Assembly: GCA_946482335.1 (NCBI GenBank)
Contig: CAMLRG010000036.1
Location: 1 to 34,069, forward strand
Direction: 5' to 3'
DNA from: an uncultured Duganella sp.
GTDB lineage: Bacteria > Pseudomonadota > Gammaproteobacteria > Burkholderiales > Burkholderiaceae
Length of the DNA: 34,069 nucleotides
Shown: positions 9,322 to 17,555 of the stretch, piece after piece
Numbering within the stretch: the first letter of the stretch is position 1
Layout: each line of letters begins with the position of its first letter
Program-made: the position numbers and the translations under genes
Notes under the pieces: generated by a model
What the model was told of the DNA's origin: nothing
The model's input: only the letters and a program-made list of their open reading frames with translations
The model's database searches: none

Positions 9322-10340
9322 AGAAGCTTGCACTGATCGCGGCGCTGTCCGGCGCCTTCCTGTCGACCAATGCCATGGCCTGGGGCAATGCCGGCCATCG
9401 CATCGTGGGCGCGATCGCCGACAACCTGATCAAGGGTTCCAACGCCGAAAAGCAAGTGGCCATGCTGCTGCAACCGGGCGAAAACCTGGAGCAGGTCGCC
9501 AACTGGGCCGACTGCGTGAAGGGCACTTATTGCGGTCCGCAGACGCCGGAAATGAACGAGTACGTGGCGGCCCATCCCAAGCACACCGAATACCACTACA
9601 CCGACGTCCCGTTCCAGCTGACCGAATACCACCTGCACGGCGTGGGCACGGCCGAACACGACGTGGTGCAGACGCTGCAGCAATGCATCGCGACGCTGCA
9701 GGGCAAGGGCGACGGCAAGTTCACCAAACGCCAGGCCTTGCTGATACTGACCCACCTGGCGGGAGACATCCACCAGCCGCTGCACGTCGGCGCCGCCTTC
9801 GTCGACAAGGAAGGCAAGTTCGTGGTGCCGAAGTCGGAAAAGGAAGTCGATTCCCTCAACATCTTCGATTCGCGCGGCGGCAACAACCTGCAGATGGATG
9901 AAGCGGCGCTGAAAGCGGCCAGCGCCAGGACCATCCCTGGCGAAGACGAAGAGAAGCCGAAGTACCCGACCAAACCATTCCATTCGTACTGGGACACCAC
10001 GGCGGTCGATTACGCCATGCGCCGCAGCAGCATGCGCACGGTGGACAAGTTCACCCAGTGGGCGATCGACGGCAAGCCGGTGGTCACGCTGCCGAAAGGC
10101 GACATCGGCACCTGGCCGGTGCAGTGGGCCAACGATTCGCTGGCGGTTGCCAAGCAGGCATATGCCGACGTGACAGTGGGCGTGGCCAGCAGGCAGACCA
10201 GCCGCAGCGGCACTTCCTACATGGTGTGGGCGATGTCGGTGCCCGACAGCTACCCCGTGCCATCGTCCGCCATCGCCCGCGAACAGCTGATCAAGGGCGG
10301 CTACAACCTGGCCGGCCTGTTGCAGCGCATCTGGCCGTGA
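9318..10340 (+). CDS. S1/P1-family zinc nuclease, exported
   Basis: Predicted secreted or periplasmic single-strand nuclease and 3'-nucleotidase of 340 residues. The signal peptide ends in AMA so that Trp22 becomes the mature N-terminus, as in nuclease P1, where the N-terminal Trp is a zinc ligand. All expected zinc ligands can be placed: W22, H27 (WGNAGH), D65 (NWAD), H93 (HYTD), H146-D150-H156 (HLAGDIHQPLH, with P1-like spacing 4 and 6), and H222-D226 (FHSYWD). The ribosome binding site AAAGAGG lies in the end of the PLD gene, and the ATGA overlap indicates translational coupling. With the 5'-nucleotidase in the same operon it would convert nucleic acids to nucleosides and phosphate. Confidence 0.93.
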   Translation: MKKLALIAALSGAFLSTNAMAWGNAGHRIVGAIADNLIKGSNAEKQVAMLLQPGENLEQVANWADCVKGTYCGPQTPEMNEYVAAHPKHTEYHYTDVPFQLTEYHLHGVGTAEHDVVQTLQQCIATLQGKGDGKFTKRQALLILTHLAGDIHQPLHVGAAFVDKEGKFVVPKSEKEVDSLNIFDSRGGNNLQMDEAALKAASARTIPGEDEEKPKYPTKPFHSYWDTTAVDYAMRRSSMRTVDKFTQWAIDGKPVVTLPKGDIGTWPVQWANDSLAVAKQAYADVTVGVASRQTSRSGTSYMVWAMSVPDSYPVPSSAIAREQLIKGGYNLAGLLQRIWP

Positions 10341-10348
10341 GTTGAACC

Positions 10349-11545
10349 ATGTCCGGCCAGCCCACCCCAGCAAGCAAGCTTCCCGCCGGCGTCTGGGTGC
10401 TGGGGCTGGTCAGCATGCTGATGGATACTTCCTCGGAAATGATCCACAGCCTGCTGCCGCTGTTCATGGTCGGCACCCTGGGCGCGAGCGCCCTGGCGGT
10501 CGGCATCCTTGAAGGGCTGGCGGAAGCGATCGCGCTGGCTGTCAAGGTATTCTCCGGCACCCTGAGCGACTACCTGGGCAAGCGCAAGATGCTGACCGTG
10601 CTTGGTTACGCACTGGCCGCCCTGTCCAAACCCCTGTTTGCCGTCGCCGGTTCGATGACGGCGGTGACCACGGCCCGCCTGCTGGACCGCGCCGGCAAAG
10701 GCATCCGCGGCGCGCCGCGCGATGCCTTGCTGACCGACTTGACGCCGCCGCAAGTACGCGGCGCGGCCTTCGGCTTGCGCCAGGCACTCGACACGGTGGG
10801 CGCCTGCGCCGGGCCGTTGCTGGCTTCCGGGCTGATGCTGCTGTGGGCCAACGACTTCCGGCGGGTGTTCTGGGTGGCCGTGATCCCTGGCGTGCTTGCC
10901 GTCGTGCTGCTGGTGGCCGGCGTGCGCGAGCCGGCACGCCAGGCCGGCCAGCTGCGCGTCAATCCCCTGCGGCGCGACCAGTTGCGCAAGCTGGAATGGG
11001 CCTATTGGCGGGTGGTCCTGCTCGGCGTGCTGTTCATGCTGGCGCGGTTCAGCGAGGCGTTCCTCGTGCTGCGCGCCCAGGAACGCGGCATGGGCCTGGC
11101 CCAGGTGCCGCTGGTGATGGGCGCCATGAGCCTGACCTATGCCCTGTCGGCGTATCCCTTCGGCAAACTGTCGGACCGCGTCAGCCATGCCTGGCTGCTG
11201 GCGCTGGGCTTGCTGGTGCTGGTGGCTGCCGACGCAGTGCTGGCCCTGGCTGGCGGCTGGGCTGGCGTATTTGCCGGGGTGCTGCTGTGGGGCCTGCACA
11301 TGGGCATGACGCAAGGCTTGCTGTCGGCCATGGTGGCCAATGCGGCGCCGGACCAGCTGCGCGGTACCGCCTTTGGCCTGTTCAACCTGGCATGCGGCGC
11401 CGCTTTGCTGTTGGCCAGCGCCCTGGCCGGGCTGCTATGGGACCGCTATGGTCCGGTCTTCACGTTCGGCGCGGGCGCCGCCTTTGCGCTGTTGACGCTG
11501 GCGATGCTGGCGCTGTTGCCCAAGGCCGGCGGCACGGCTACCTGA
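10349..11545 (+). CDS. Major facilitator superfamily transporter
   Basis: A 398-residue inner-membrane protein with the MFS pattern of alternating hydrophobic helices. The first helix region has DTSSEMIHSLLP. The loop between TM2 and TM3 carries a variant of the MFS signature (GTLSDYLGKRK), followed by RAGKGIRGAPRDAL, a motif common in one MFS subgroup of uncharacterised substrate. It begins 8 bp after the nuclease stop and is last in the operon, so a nucleoside, base or phosphate-related cargo is plausible by context only. The 3' end overlaps the convergent binding-protein gene by 8 bp with no terminator between them. Confidence 0.85.
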   Translation: MSGQPTPASKLPAGVWVLGLVSMLMDTSSEMIHSLLPLFMVGTLGASALAVGILEGLAEAIALAVKVFSGTLSDYLGKRKMLTVLGYALAALSKPLFAVAGSMTAVTTARLLDRAGKGIRGAPRDALLTDLTPPQVRGAAFGLRQALDTVGACAGPLLASGLMLLWANDFRRVFWVAVIPGVLAVVLLVAGVREPARQAGQLRVNPLRRDQLRKLEWAYWRVVLLGVLFMLARFSEAFLVLRAQERGMGLAQVPLVMGAMSLTYALSAYPFGKLSDRVSHAWLLALGLLVLVAADAVLALAGGWAGVFAGVLLWGLHMGMTQGLLSAMVANAAPDQLRGTAFGLFNLACGAALLLASALAGLLWDRYGPVFTFGAGAAFALLTLAMLALLPKAGGTAT

Positions 11546-12404
11546 GCCACAGCTCATTGCGCTGCAGCGGCGTTTCCGGCGGCAGCGCGGGATTCGGCAA
11601 ATCGATGACGTGCCGCCTGCCAATCTGGGCACGCTCGATCTCCTTCCCTTTGTGCCGACGCAGCAGGGCGGCCAGCGTGCCGTCGCGCACCAGCCTCTCC
11701 ATGCCGGCCGTGATGCGCTCGGCCAGCTTGTACCCCTCGGCGTCGCGCCGCACGAAAAAATAGCGCGGCAGCGGGTAGTGCAGCATCAGCGTCGGCTCGA
11801 TCACGATGCTGGGGCGGACCTTGCGGTTGGCCTCGTATTCGCGCGCCGCCTCGTCAATGGCGCGCGGGAAGAAATCGAAACGGCCTCCTTCCAGCATGCC
11901 CATCAGGGCATCGGGACGCTGCGCCTCCACCACGCTGATGCCGGCGGACGACAGGATGTCCGCATCCACCCAGTCCTGTCCCTGGCCGGCGCTGAAGCGC
12001 CGCAAGTCGTCCAGCGTGCGCACGGAAGCAAAGCGGGGCACGTCGGCTTTGCGTACCAGCAGCAGCCGCATGCCCATCAGTCCGCGGTCGATGGGGATGC
12101 GGATGGGCCGGAAACGGGACTCGAGTCCGCGGTCGGTGGCGCGGGCGATGACGTTGATGTGGCCATCCGCTGTGGCCAGTTCCTGCACCATGCGCGCGAC
12201 CGACATTGGTTCGCGCCATGGGGTTAGCGTGTAGCGGCCATGGGTGGCCTTGGTGCTCTGCAGTGCCGCGCGCAGGACGATCCAGTCGAATTCGCTACGG
12301 TTGTCGGCGACGGTGAAATACTGCGGGAACACGACCCGCGTGTCGGCCGCGTGCAGGTTGAAGCAGAGGCAAGATAGTATTGCTTGCAACAGGCGTCGGA
12401 CCAT
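11538..12404 (-). CDS. Orphan periplasmic substrate-binding protein (family 3-like)
   Basis: A 288-residue exported protein with a short signal peptide ending at LHA (residue 19). It has the layout of solute-binding family 3 / PBPb proteins: VFPQYFTVAD near the N-terminus, a central lobe region (GMRLLLVRKADV, SVRTLDDLRRF), a MLEGGRFDFFPRA segment and a C-terminal LAERITAGMERLVRDG helix. No permease or ATPase of the amino-acid ABC type lies nearby, so it may be a stand-alone sensor or scavenging protein. The start has an AAGGGGG ribosome binding site. It is downstream of, and in the same direction as, the nucleoside ABC permease genes but separated by a 90-bp gap with a hairpin. Its ligand is unknown. 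Confidence 0.72.
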   Translation of the reverse strand: MVRRLLQAILSCLCFNLHAADTRVVFPQYFTVADNRSEFDWIVLRAALQSTKATHGRYTLTPWREPMSVARMVQELATADGHINVIARATDRGLESRFRPIRIPIDRGLMGMRLLLVRKADVPRFASVRTLDDLRRFSAGQGQDWVDADILSSAGISVVEAQRPDALMGMLEGGRFDFFPRAIDEAAREYEANRKVRPSIVIEPTLMLHYPLPRYFFVRRDAEGYKLAERITAGMERLVRDGTLAALLRRHKGKEIERAQIGRRHVIDLPNPALPPETPLQRNELWLR

Positions 12405-12454
12405 GGTGGCACCCCCTTCGCGCTGCTGAATATAGCATGGTGCCGCGTCCGCCG

Positions 12455-12474
12455 GCGCCAGCTGTCGCTGGCGC
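12455..12474 (-). terminator. Hairpin after the nucleoside ABC permease gene
   Basis: GCGCCAGC and GCTGGCGC form a perfect 8-bp stem with a 4-nt loop, 20 nt after the permease stop codon on the - strand. It lacks a T-run, so it may only partially terminate before the orphan binding-protein gene. Confidence 0.35.
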
Positions 12475-12494
12475 GCGGTGAAAGGAAGTTGCGC

Positions 12495-13466
12495 TTAGCG
12501 CGACTTGACGAACGGTACGCCAATGGCTTTCGGCGCGACCGACTTGGCCATCAGGCCGGCCAGCACGATCACGGTGACGACGTAAGGCACCATCTGGATC
12601 AGGGCCCCCGGGATGCGGCCGATCACCGGCAAGTCCACGCCCTCGAGCTGGATCTGCACGGCGCCGAAGAAGCCGAACATCAGGCAGCCCAGGAAGGTGT
12701 ACACCGGGCGCCAGTTGCCGAACACCATGGCGGTCAGCGCCAGATAGCCGGCACCGGCCGACATGTCGCGCAGGAAGAAGCCCGATTGCACGACAGCCAG
12801 GTAGGCACCGGAGAAGGAGCACAGCACGCCTGCAATCAGCATGGCAGCGTAGCGGGTGCGTTCCACCGACACGCCGGCGGCATCGGCTGCATGCGGGTTT
12901 TCGCCGCAGGCGCGCAGGCGCAGGCCGAAGCGCGAGTGGTACAGGAACCAGTGCACCAGCGGCACCAGGATGAAGGCCAGGTAGACCAGCACCGAGTGGC
13001 CGCCAATCAGCTTGGTGTAGAACCAGCCCAGGAAGGGCACGTCGGCCACGGCGGCGCTGCCCGGCAGCACCACGTCGAACAGGCGCGCTTCGCCCAGGTC
13101 CGGCGTGCGGCCGCCTTGCTGGAAGAAGTATTGCGCGACCACGAAAGTCAGGCCGCTCATGGCGATGTTGATGGCGATGCCGCCTACCAGCTGGTTGCCC
13201 TTCTGGGTGATGGCGACGAAGCCTTGCAGCATGGCCAGCGCGACGGAGACGCCCATGCCGGCCAGGATGCCGAACCATGGGTTCTGGGTTGCAAATGCGA
13301 CGGCGGCGGAGACGAAGGCGGAAGCCAGGATCTTGCCCTCCAGGCCGATGTCGATCACGCCGGAGCGTTCGGCGAACAGGCCGGCCATGGCGGCAAAAAT
13401 CAGCACCGGCGCATTGCGCACGGTGGAGACGATGATGGAGCCCAGGTGGAGATCTTCGAATGTCAT
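12495..13466 (-). CDS. BMP-type nucleoside ABC transporter, second permease (NupQ/YufQ-like)
   Basis: A 323-residue inner-membrane permease of the BPD_transp_2 family. Typical segments are AGLFAERSGVIDIGLEGK near residues 28-45 and GENPHAADAAGVSVERTRY, the coupling region that contacts the ATPase. It is last in the order binding protein, ATPase, permease 1, permease 2, the arrangement of guanosine/nucleoside transporters such as B. subtilis NupNOPQ. It starts 4 bp after the stop of the first permease gene. Nucleoside specificity is inferred from the BMP-type binding protein and the purine genes in the region. Confidence 0.88.
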   Translation of the reverse strand: MTFEDLHLGSIIVSTVRNAPVLIFAAMAGLFAERSGVIDIGLEGKILASAFVSAAVAFATQNPWFGILAGMGVSVALAMLQGFVAITQKGNQLVGGIAINIAMSGLTFVVAQYFFQQGGRTPDLGEARLFDVVLPGSAAVADVPFLGWFYTKLIGGHSVLVYLAFILVPLVHWFLYHSRFGLRLRACGENPHAADAAGVSVERTRYAAMLIAGVLCSFSGAYLAVVQSGFFLRDMSAGAGYLALTAMVFGNWRPVYTFLGCLMFGFFGAVQIQLEGVDLPVIGRIPGALIQMVPYVVTVIVLAGLMAKSVAPKAIGVPFVKSR

Positions 13467-13470
13467 GGTC

Positions 13471-14553
13471 TTATCCCTTGCGCGATTTGAGCAGCTTGAT
13501 GATGGCCGGGGCGTACAGGTTTTCCATCGCGCCGCAGAACAGGATGATCAAGCCCTGGATGAAGATGAAGGTTTCGGTCGGGATGTTCGGCTTTTCCAGC
13601 GACAGGTCGAAGCCGCCCTGGATCAGGGCGCCGAACAGCACGGAGGACAGGAAGATGCCGACCGGGTGCTGACGGCCCATCAGCGCAATCGCGATGCCGA
13701 CAAAGCCCGCGCCGCCGACGAAGTTGAGCGACAGGTAGTGGGTCGAACCCATGATGGAGTTGACCGAGCCCAGGCCGGCCAGCGCGCCGGAAATCAGCAT
13801 GACGATGATGATCATGGCGCTGATCTTCACACCGGCGTAATGGGCGGCATGCTGGTTCAGGCCCAGCGCGCGCACCTTGTAGCCCCAGGACGAGCGCCAC
13901 ATCACGATGCCGTACAGCGCCAGCGCAATGATGGCGAAGAAGAAGCTGATATTCAGCGGGGTGTCGCCCAGCACCGGGAACCAGTCGCCCAGGCGCGGCA
14001 TTTCGGCGGCGCTCGAGAACACGCGCGAAGCGGTATTCTGCTCGCCCGGCGGGATCAGGTATTTCACGATCACGAAGTTCATCAGCGAGGCGCAGATGAA
14101 GTTGAACATGATGGTGGTCACCACAATGTGCGAGCCGCGCTTGGCTTGCAGGTAGCCTGGGATGAAGGCCCACAGCGCGCCGAACAGGGCGGCACCCGCG
14201 ATGCCGGCCGCGATCAGCAGGTACCAGGGCAGGGTGGCGTCGAAGGCCAGCATGGCCAGCGTCAGGCCAAGGCCGCCGAAATACATCTGGCCTTCCGCAC
14301 CGATGTTGAACAGGCCGGCTTGCATCGCGATCGACACGGCCAGGCCGGTGAACACGAAGGTCGAGGCGTAGAACAGGGTGTAGGACAGCCCTTCCGGATT
14401 GACGACGGCGCTGTTGATCAGGATCTGCAGCGATTCCAGCGGGTCTTCGCCCATCAGGTGGATCGCCAGCGCGGCCACCAGCAGGGCGGACAGCAGGTTC
14501 AGGATGGGGAGGACAAAGCCGGTTGCCCAGCGTGGCATATCGTTCGTGGTCAT
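13471..14553 (-). CDS. BMP-type nucleoside ABC transporter, first permease (NupP/YufP-like)
   Basis: A 360-residue inner-membrane permease. It has the segment AGLFNIGAEGQMYFGG (about residues 83-98), which is characteristic of the sugar/nucleoside branch of ABC permeases, and a coupling-helix region VRALGLNQHAAHYAGV. Long hydrophobic helices cover most of its length. The start lies 2 bp downstream of the ATPase stop codon and the stop lies 4 bp before the second permease, so the three genes are almost certainly co-transcribed and translationally coupled. Confidence 0.9.
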   Translation of the reverse strand: MTTNDMPRWATGFVLPILNLLSALLVAALAIHLMGEDPLESLQILINSAVVNPEGLSYTLFYASTFVFTGLAVSIAMQAGLFNIGAEGQMYFGGLGLTLAMLAFDATLPWYLLIAAGIAGAALFGALWAFIPGYLQAKRGSHIVVTTIMFNFICASLMNFVIVKYLIPPGEQNTASRVFSSAAEMPRLGDWFPVLGDTPLNISFFFAIIALALYGIVMWRSSWGYKVRALGLNQHAAHYAGVKISAMIIIVMLISGALAGLGSVNSIMGSTHYLSLNFVGGAGFVGIAIALMGRQHPVGIFLSSVLFGALIQGGFDLSLEKPNIPTETFIFIQGLIILFCGAMENLYAPAIIKLLKSRKG

Positions 14554-14555
14554 GG

Positions 14556-16085
<1,530 letters not shown>

Positions 16086-16110
16086 AGGGATTTTCGGGTC
16101 TTATTTACTG

Positions 16111-16146
16111 AAAAACGCGCCGGACGGGGTTCCCCGTCGGCGCGTT
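16111..16146 (-). terminator. Intrinsic terminator/attenuator between binding-protein and ATPase genes
   Basis: On the - strand a long stem (AACGCGCCG paired with CGGCGCGTT, then ACGGGG with CCCCGT, with one bulged base) is followed by TTTTT. It begins about 20 nt after the binding-protein stop codon. It probably reduces transcription into the ATPase and permease genes, giving an excess of binding protein. Confidence 0.8.
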
Positions 16147-16166
16147 CTCGTTAATGGAACTGCAGG

Positions 16167-17165
16167 TCAGGCCGGGCAAGCGGCATTGGTGGTGCGGATA
16201 TCGATGACCTTTACCTTGCCATCGATGATGTCCTTGCGCGCGCCCATGACTTTCTTTTCGATCTCAGGCGTGATCAGCTTGCGGTTGTTGGCGTCCAGTG
16301 CCCAATCCACGCCGCCTTCCTTGATGCCCTTGGCGGTCACGCCGGCCTTCCAGGTACCGTTCTTCACCTGCATGAAGGAGTCGTACACGGCATTGTCGAC
16401 GCGCTTGACCATGGAAGTCAGCACCGAGCCGGGATACAGATGGTTCTGGTTGGAGTCCACGCCGATCGACAGCTTGCCTTTTTCCTTGGCGGTCTGCAGG
16501 GTGCCCATGCCGGAACCGCCGGCCACCGCGAACACCACGTCCACGCCGCGGTCGAACTGGGCACGCGCCAGTTCGCCACCCTTGGCAGGGTCGTTCCAGG
16601 CGGCGGAAGTGGTGCCGACCATGTTGGAAATCACTTCGGCTTTCTTGTCCACCGATTTGGCGCCTTGTGCATAGCCGCAGGCGAAGGTGCGGATCAGCGG
16701 AATGTCGATGCCGCCGATAAAGCCCAGTTTCTTGGTCTTGGATGCCATGGCCGCCGCCACGCCGACCAGGTACGAACCTTCTTCTTCCTTGAACGTCACG
16801 GAATTGACGTTATTGCCTTGCGCCACGCCGTCAATCAGCACGAACTTCACGTTCGGGAATTCCTTGGCGACTTTCTGCACGGCCTGGGTCTGGGCGAAGC
16901 CGATCGAAGCGATCAAGTCCAGCTTCTTGCGCGCCAGGCCGCGCAGCACTTGCTCGGCCTGGGTGTCGCTGCTGGCTTGAACTTCAGTGAACTTGATGCC
17001 GGTGTCCTTCTTGAAGCGCTCGGCGCCTTCGAAAGCGGACTGGTTGAACGACTTGTCGAATTTGCCGCCAGCGTCATACACGATGGCCAGTTTCGGATCG
17101 GCCGCGTTTGCGCTGGCCACCACCGTAACTGCTGCGATCATCATGCTAAGTTGTTTGATTTTCAT
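16167..17165 (-). CDS. BMP-family nucleoside ABC transporter substrate-binding protein
   Basis: Predicted periplasmic nucleoside receptor of 332 residues (PnrA/BmpA/NupN fold). The start chosen is the ATG at 17165, which gives a standard signal peptide (MKIKQLSMMIAAVTVVASANA, cleaved before ADPK) and has GGAG upstream; an in-frame extension to 17324 has no signal sequence and lies in the AT-rich control region. Family hallmarks are VYDAGGKFDKSFNQSAFEGA near the N-terminus, GFAQTQAV, and VVFAVAGGSGMGT. Other BMP proteins bind purine nucleosides, which fits the surrounding purine enzymes. It is the first gene of the ABC operon and is divergent from a TonB-dependent receptor gene, which may deliver the same class of substrate across the outer membrane. 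Confidence 0.92.
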   Translation of the reverse strand: MKIKQLSMMIAAVTVVASANAADPKLAIVYDAGGKFDKSFNQSAFEGAERFKKDTGIKFTEVQASSDTQAEQVLRGLARKKLDLIASIGFAQTQAVQKVAKEFPNVKFVLIDGVAQGNNVNSVTFKEEEGSYLVGVAAAMASKTKKLGFIGGIDIPLIRTFACGYAQGAKSVDKKAEVISNMVGTTSAAWNDPAKGGELARAQFDRGVDVVFAVAGGSGMGTLQTAKEKGKLSIGVDSNQNHLYPGSVLTSMVKRVDNAVYDSFMQVKNGTWKAGVTAKGIKEGGVDWALDANNRKLITPEIEKKVMGARKDIIDGKVKVIDIRTTNAACPA

Positions 17166-17555
17166 GTAAGGGCTCCGTCGAAGTTCGTTATTGTATATTT
17201 TTATGGAGTGCCTCGTTCCGCTTTTTCGTGCCAATACAAGCCACGGCACCATGTAGCTTGCCAACAACACACAAATGCAATTTTTATACATACACCCTTG
17301 ATTAATTCTTGGGCACGTAATCAAACTGCAATCACCTGTTCAACCGACTGAATCTGCTTGTCAGGGCATGGATTCGTGGCTCACTACTATGCAACAGGCG
17401 CTATATGTATGGCAAATACGTTTTTACTTGCTTATTTATATGGAGGCCAACTAAATGAAGGCTTGCTCGTAAGTAAGAGAGGGTAGTTGCTTTCGTGTTA
17501 GGATTCGCGCCAATGCAACATTACGTTACTTTTATCTAAGATTGGAACATCGGGT
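17166..17555. promoter_or_regulatory. Divergent control region between nucleoside ABC operon and TonB receptor
   Basis: This 390-bp AT-rich region has no convincing gene and must hold promoters for both directions. I could not place a clear -35/-10 pair on either strand. It contains an operator-like inverted repeat (17298-17324). A GGAGG sequence at 17442-17446 precedes a 5-codon mini-ORF (ATG 17455, TAA 17470-17472), and a 25-codon frame runs 17409-17486; neither has support beyond position. Confidence 0.5.
17298..17324. promoter_or_regulatory. Operator-like inverted repeat upstream of the BMP gene
   Basis: TTGATTA and TAATCAA form a perfect 7-bp inverted repeat with a 13-bp spacer, so half-site centres are 20 bp apart, about two helical turns. 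This geometry suits a dimeric repressor. No cognate regulator gene is adjacent; the nearest one in the window is the LysR gene at 31200-32111. Confidence 0.35.

Noticed and set aside
6412..9333. Open frame of about 973 codons on the - strand across the nucleotidase and PLD genes
   Set aside because: It spans two well-supported genes on the other strand and shows no recognisable domain.
16167..17324. Longer form of the BMP protein starting at 17324
   Set aside because: The 53-residue extension has no signal sequence, lies in the AT-rich control region and overlaps the operator-like repeat; the ATG at 17165 has a ribosome binding site and a standard signal peptide.
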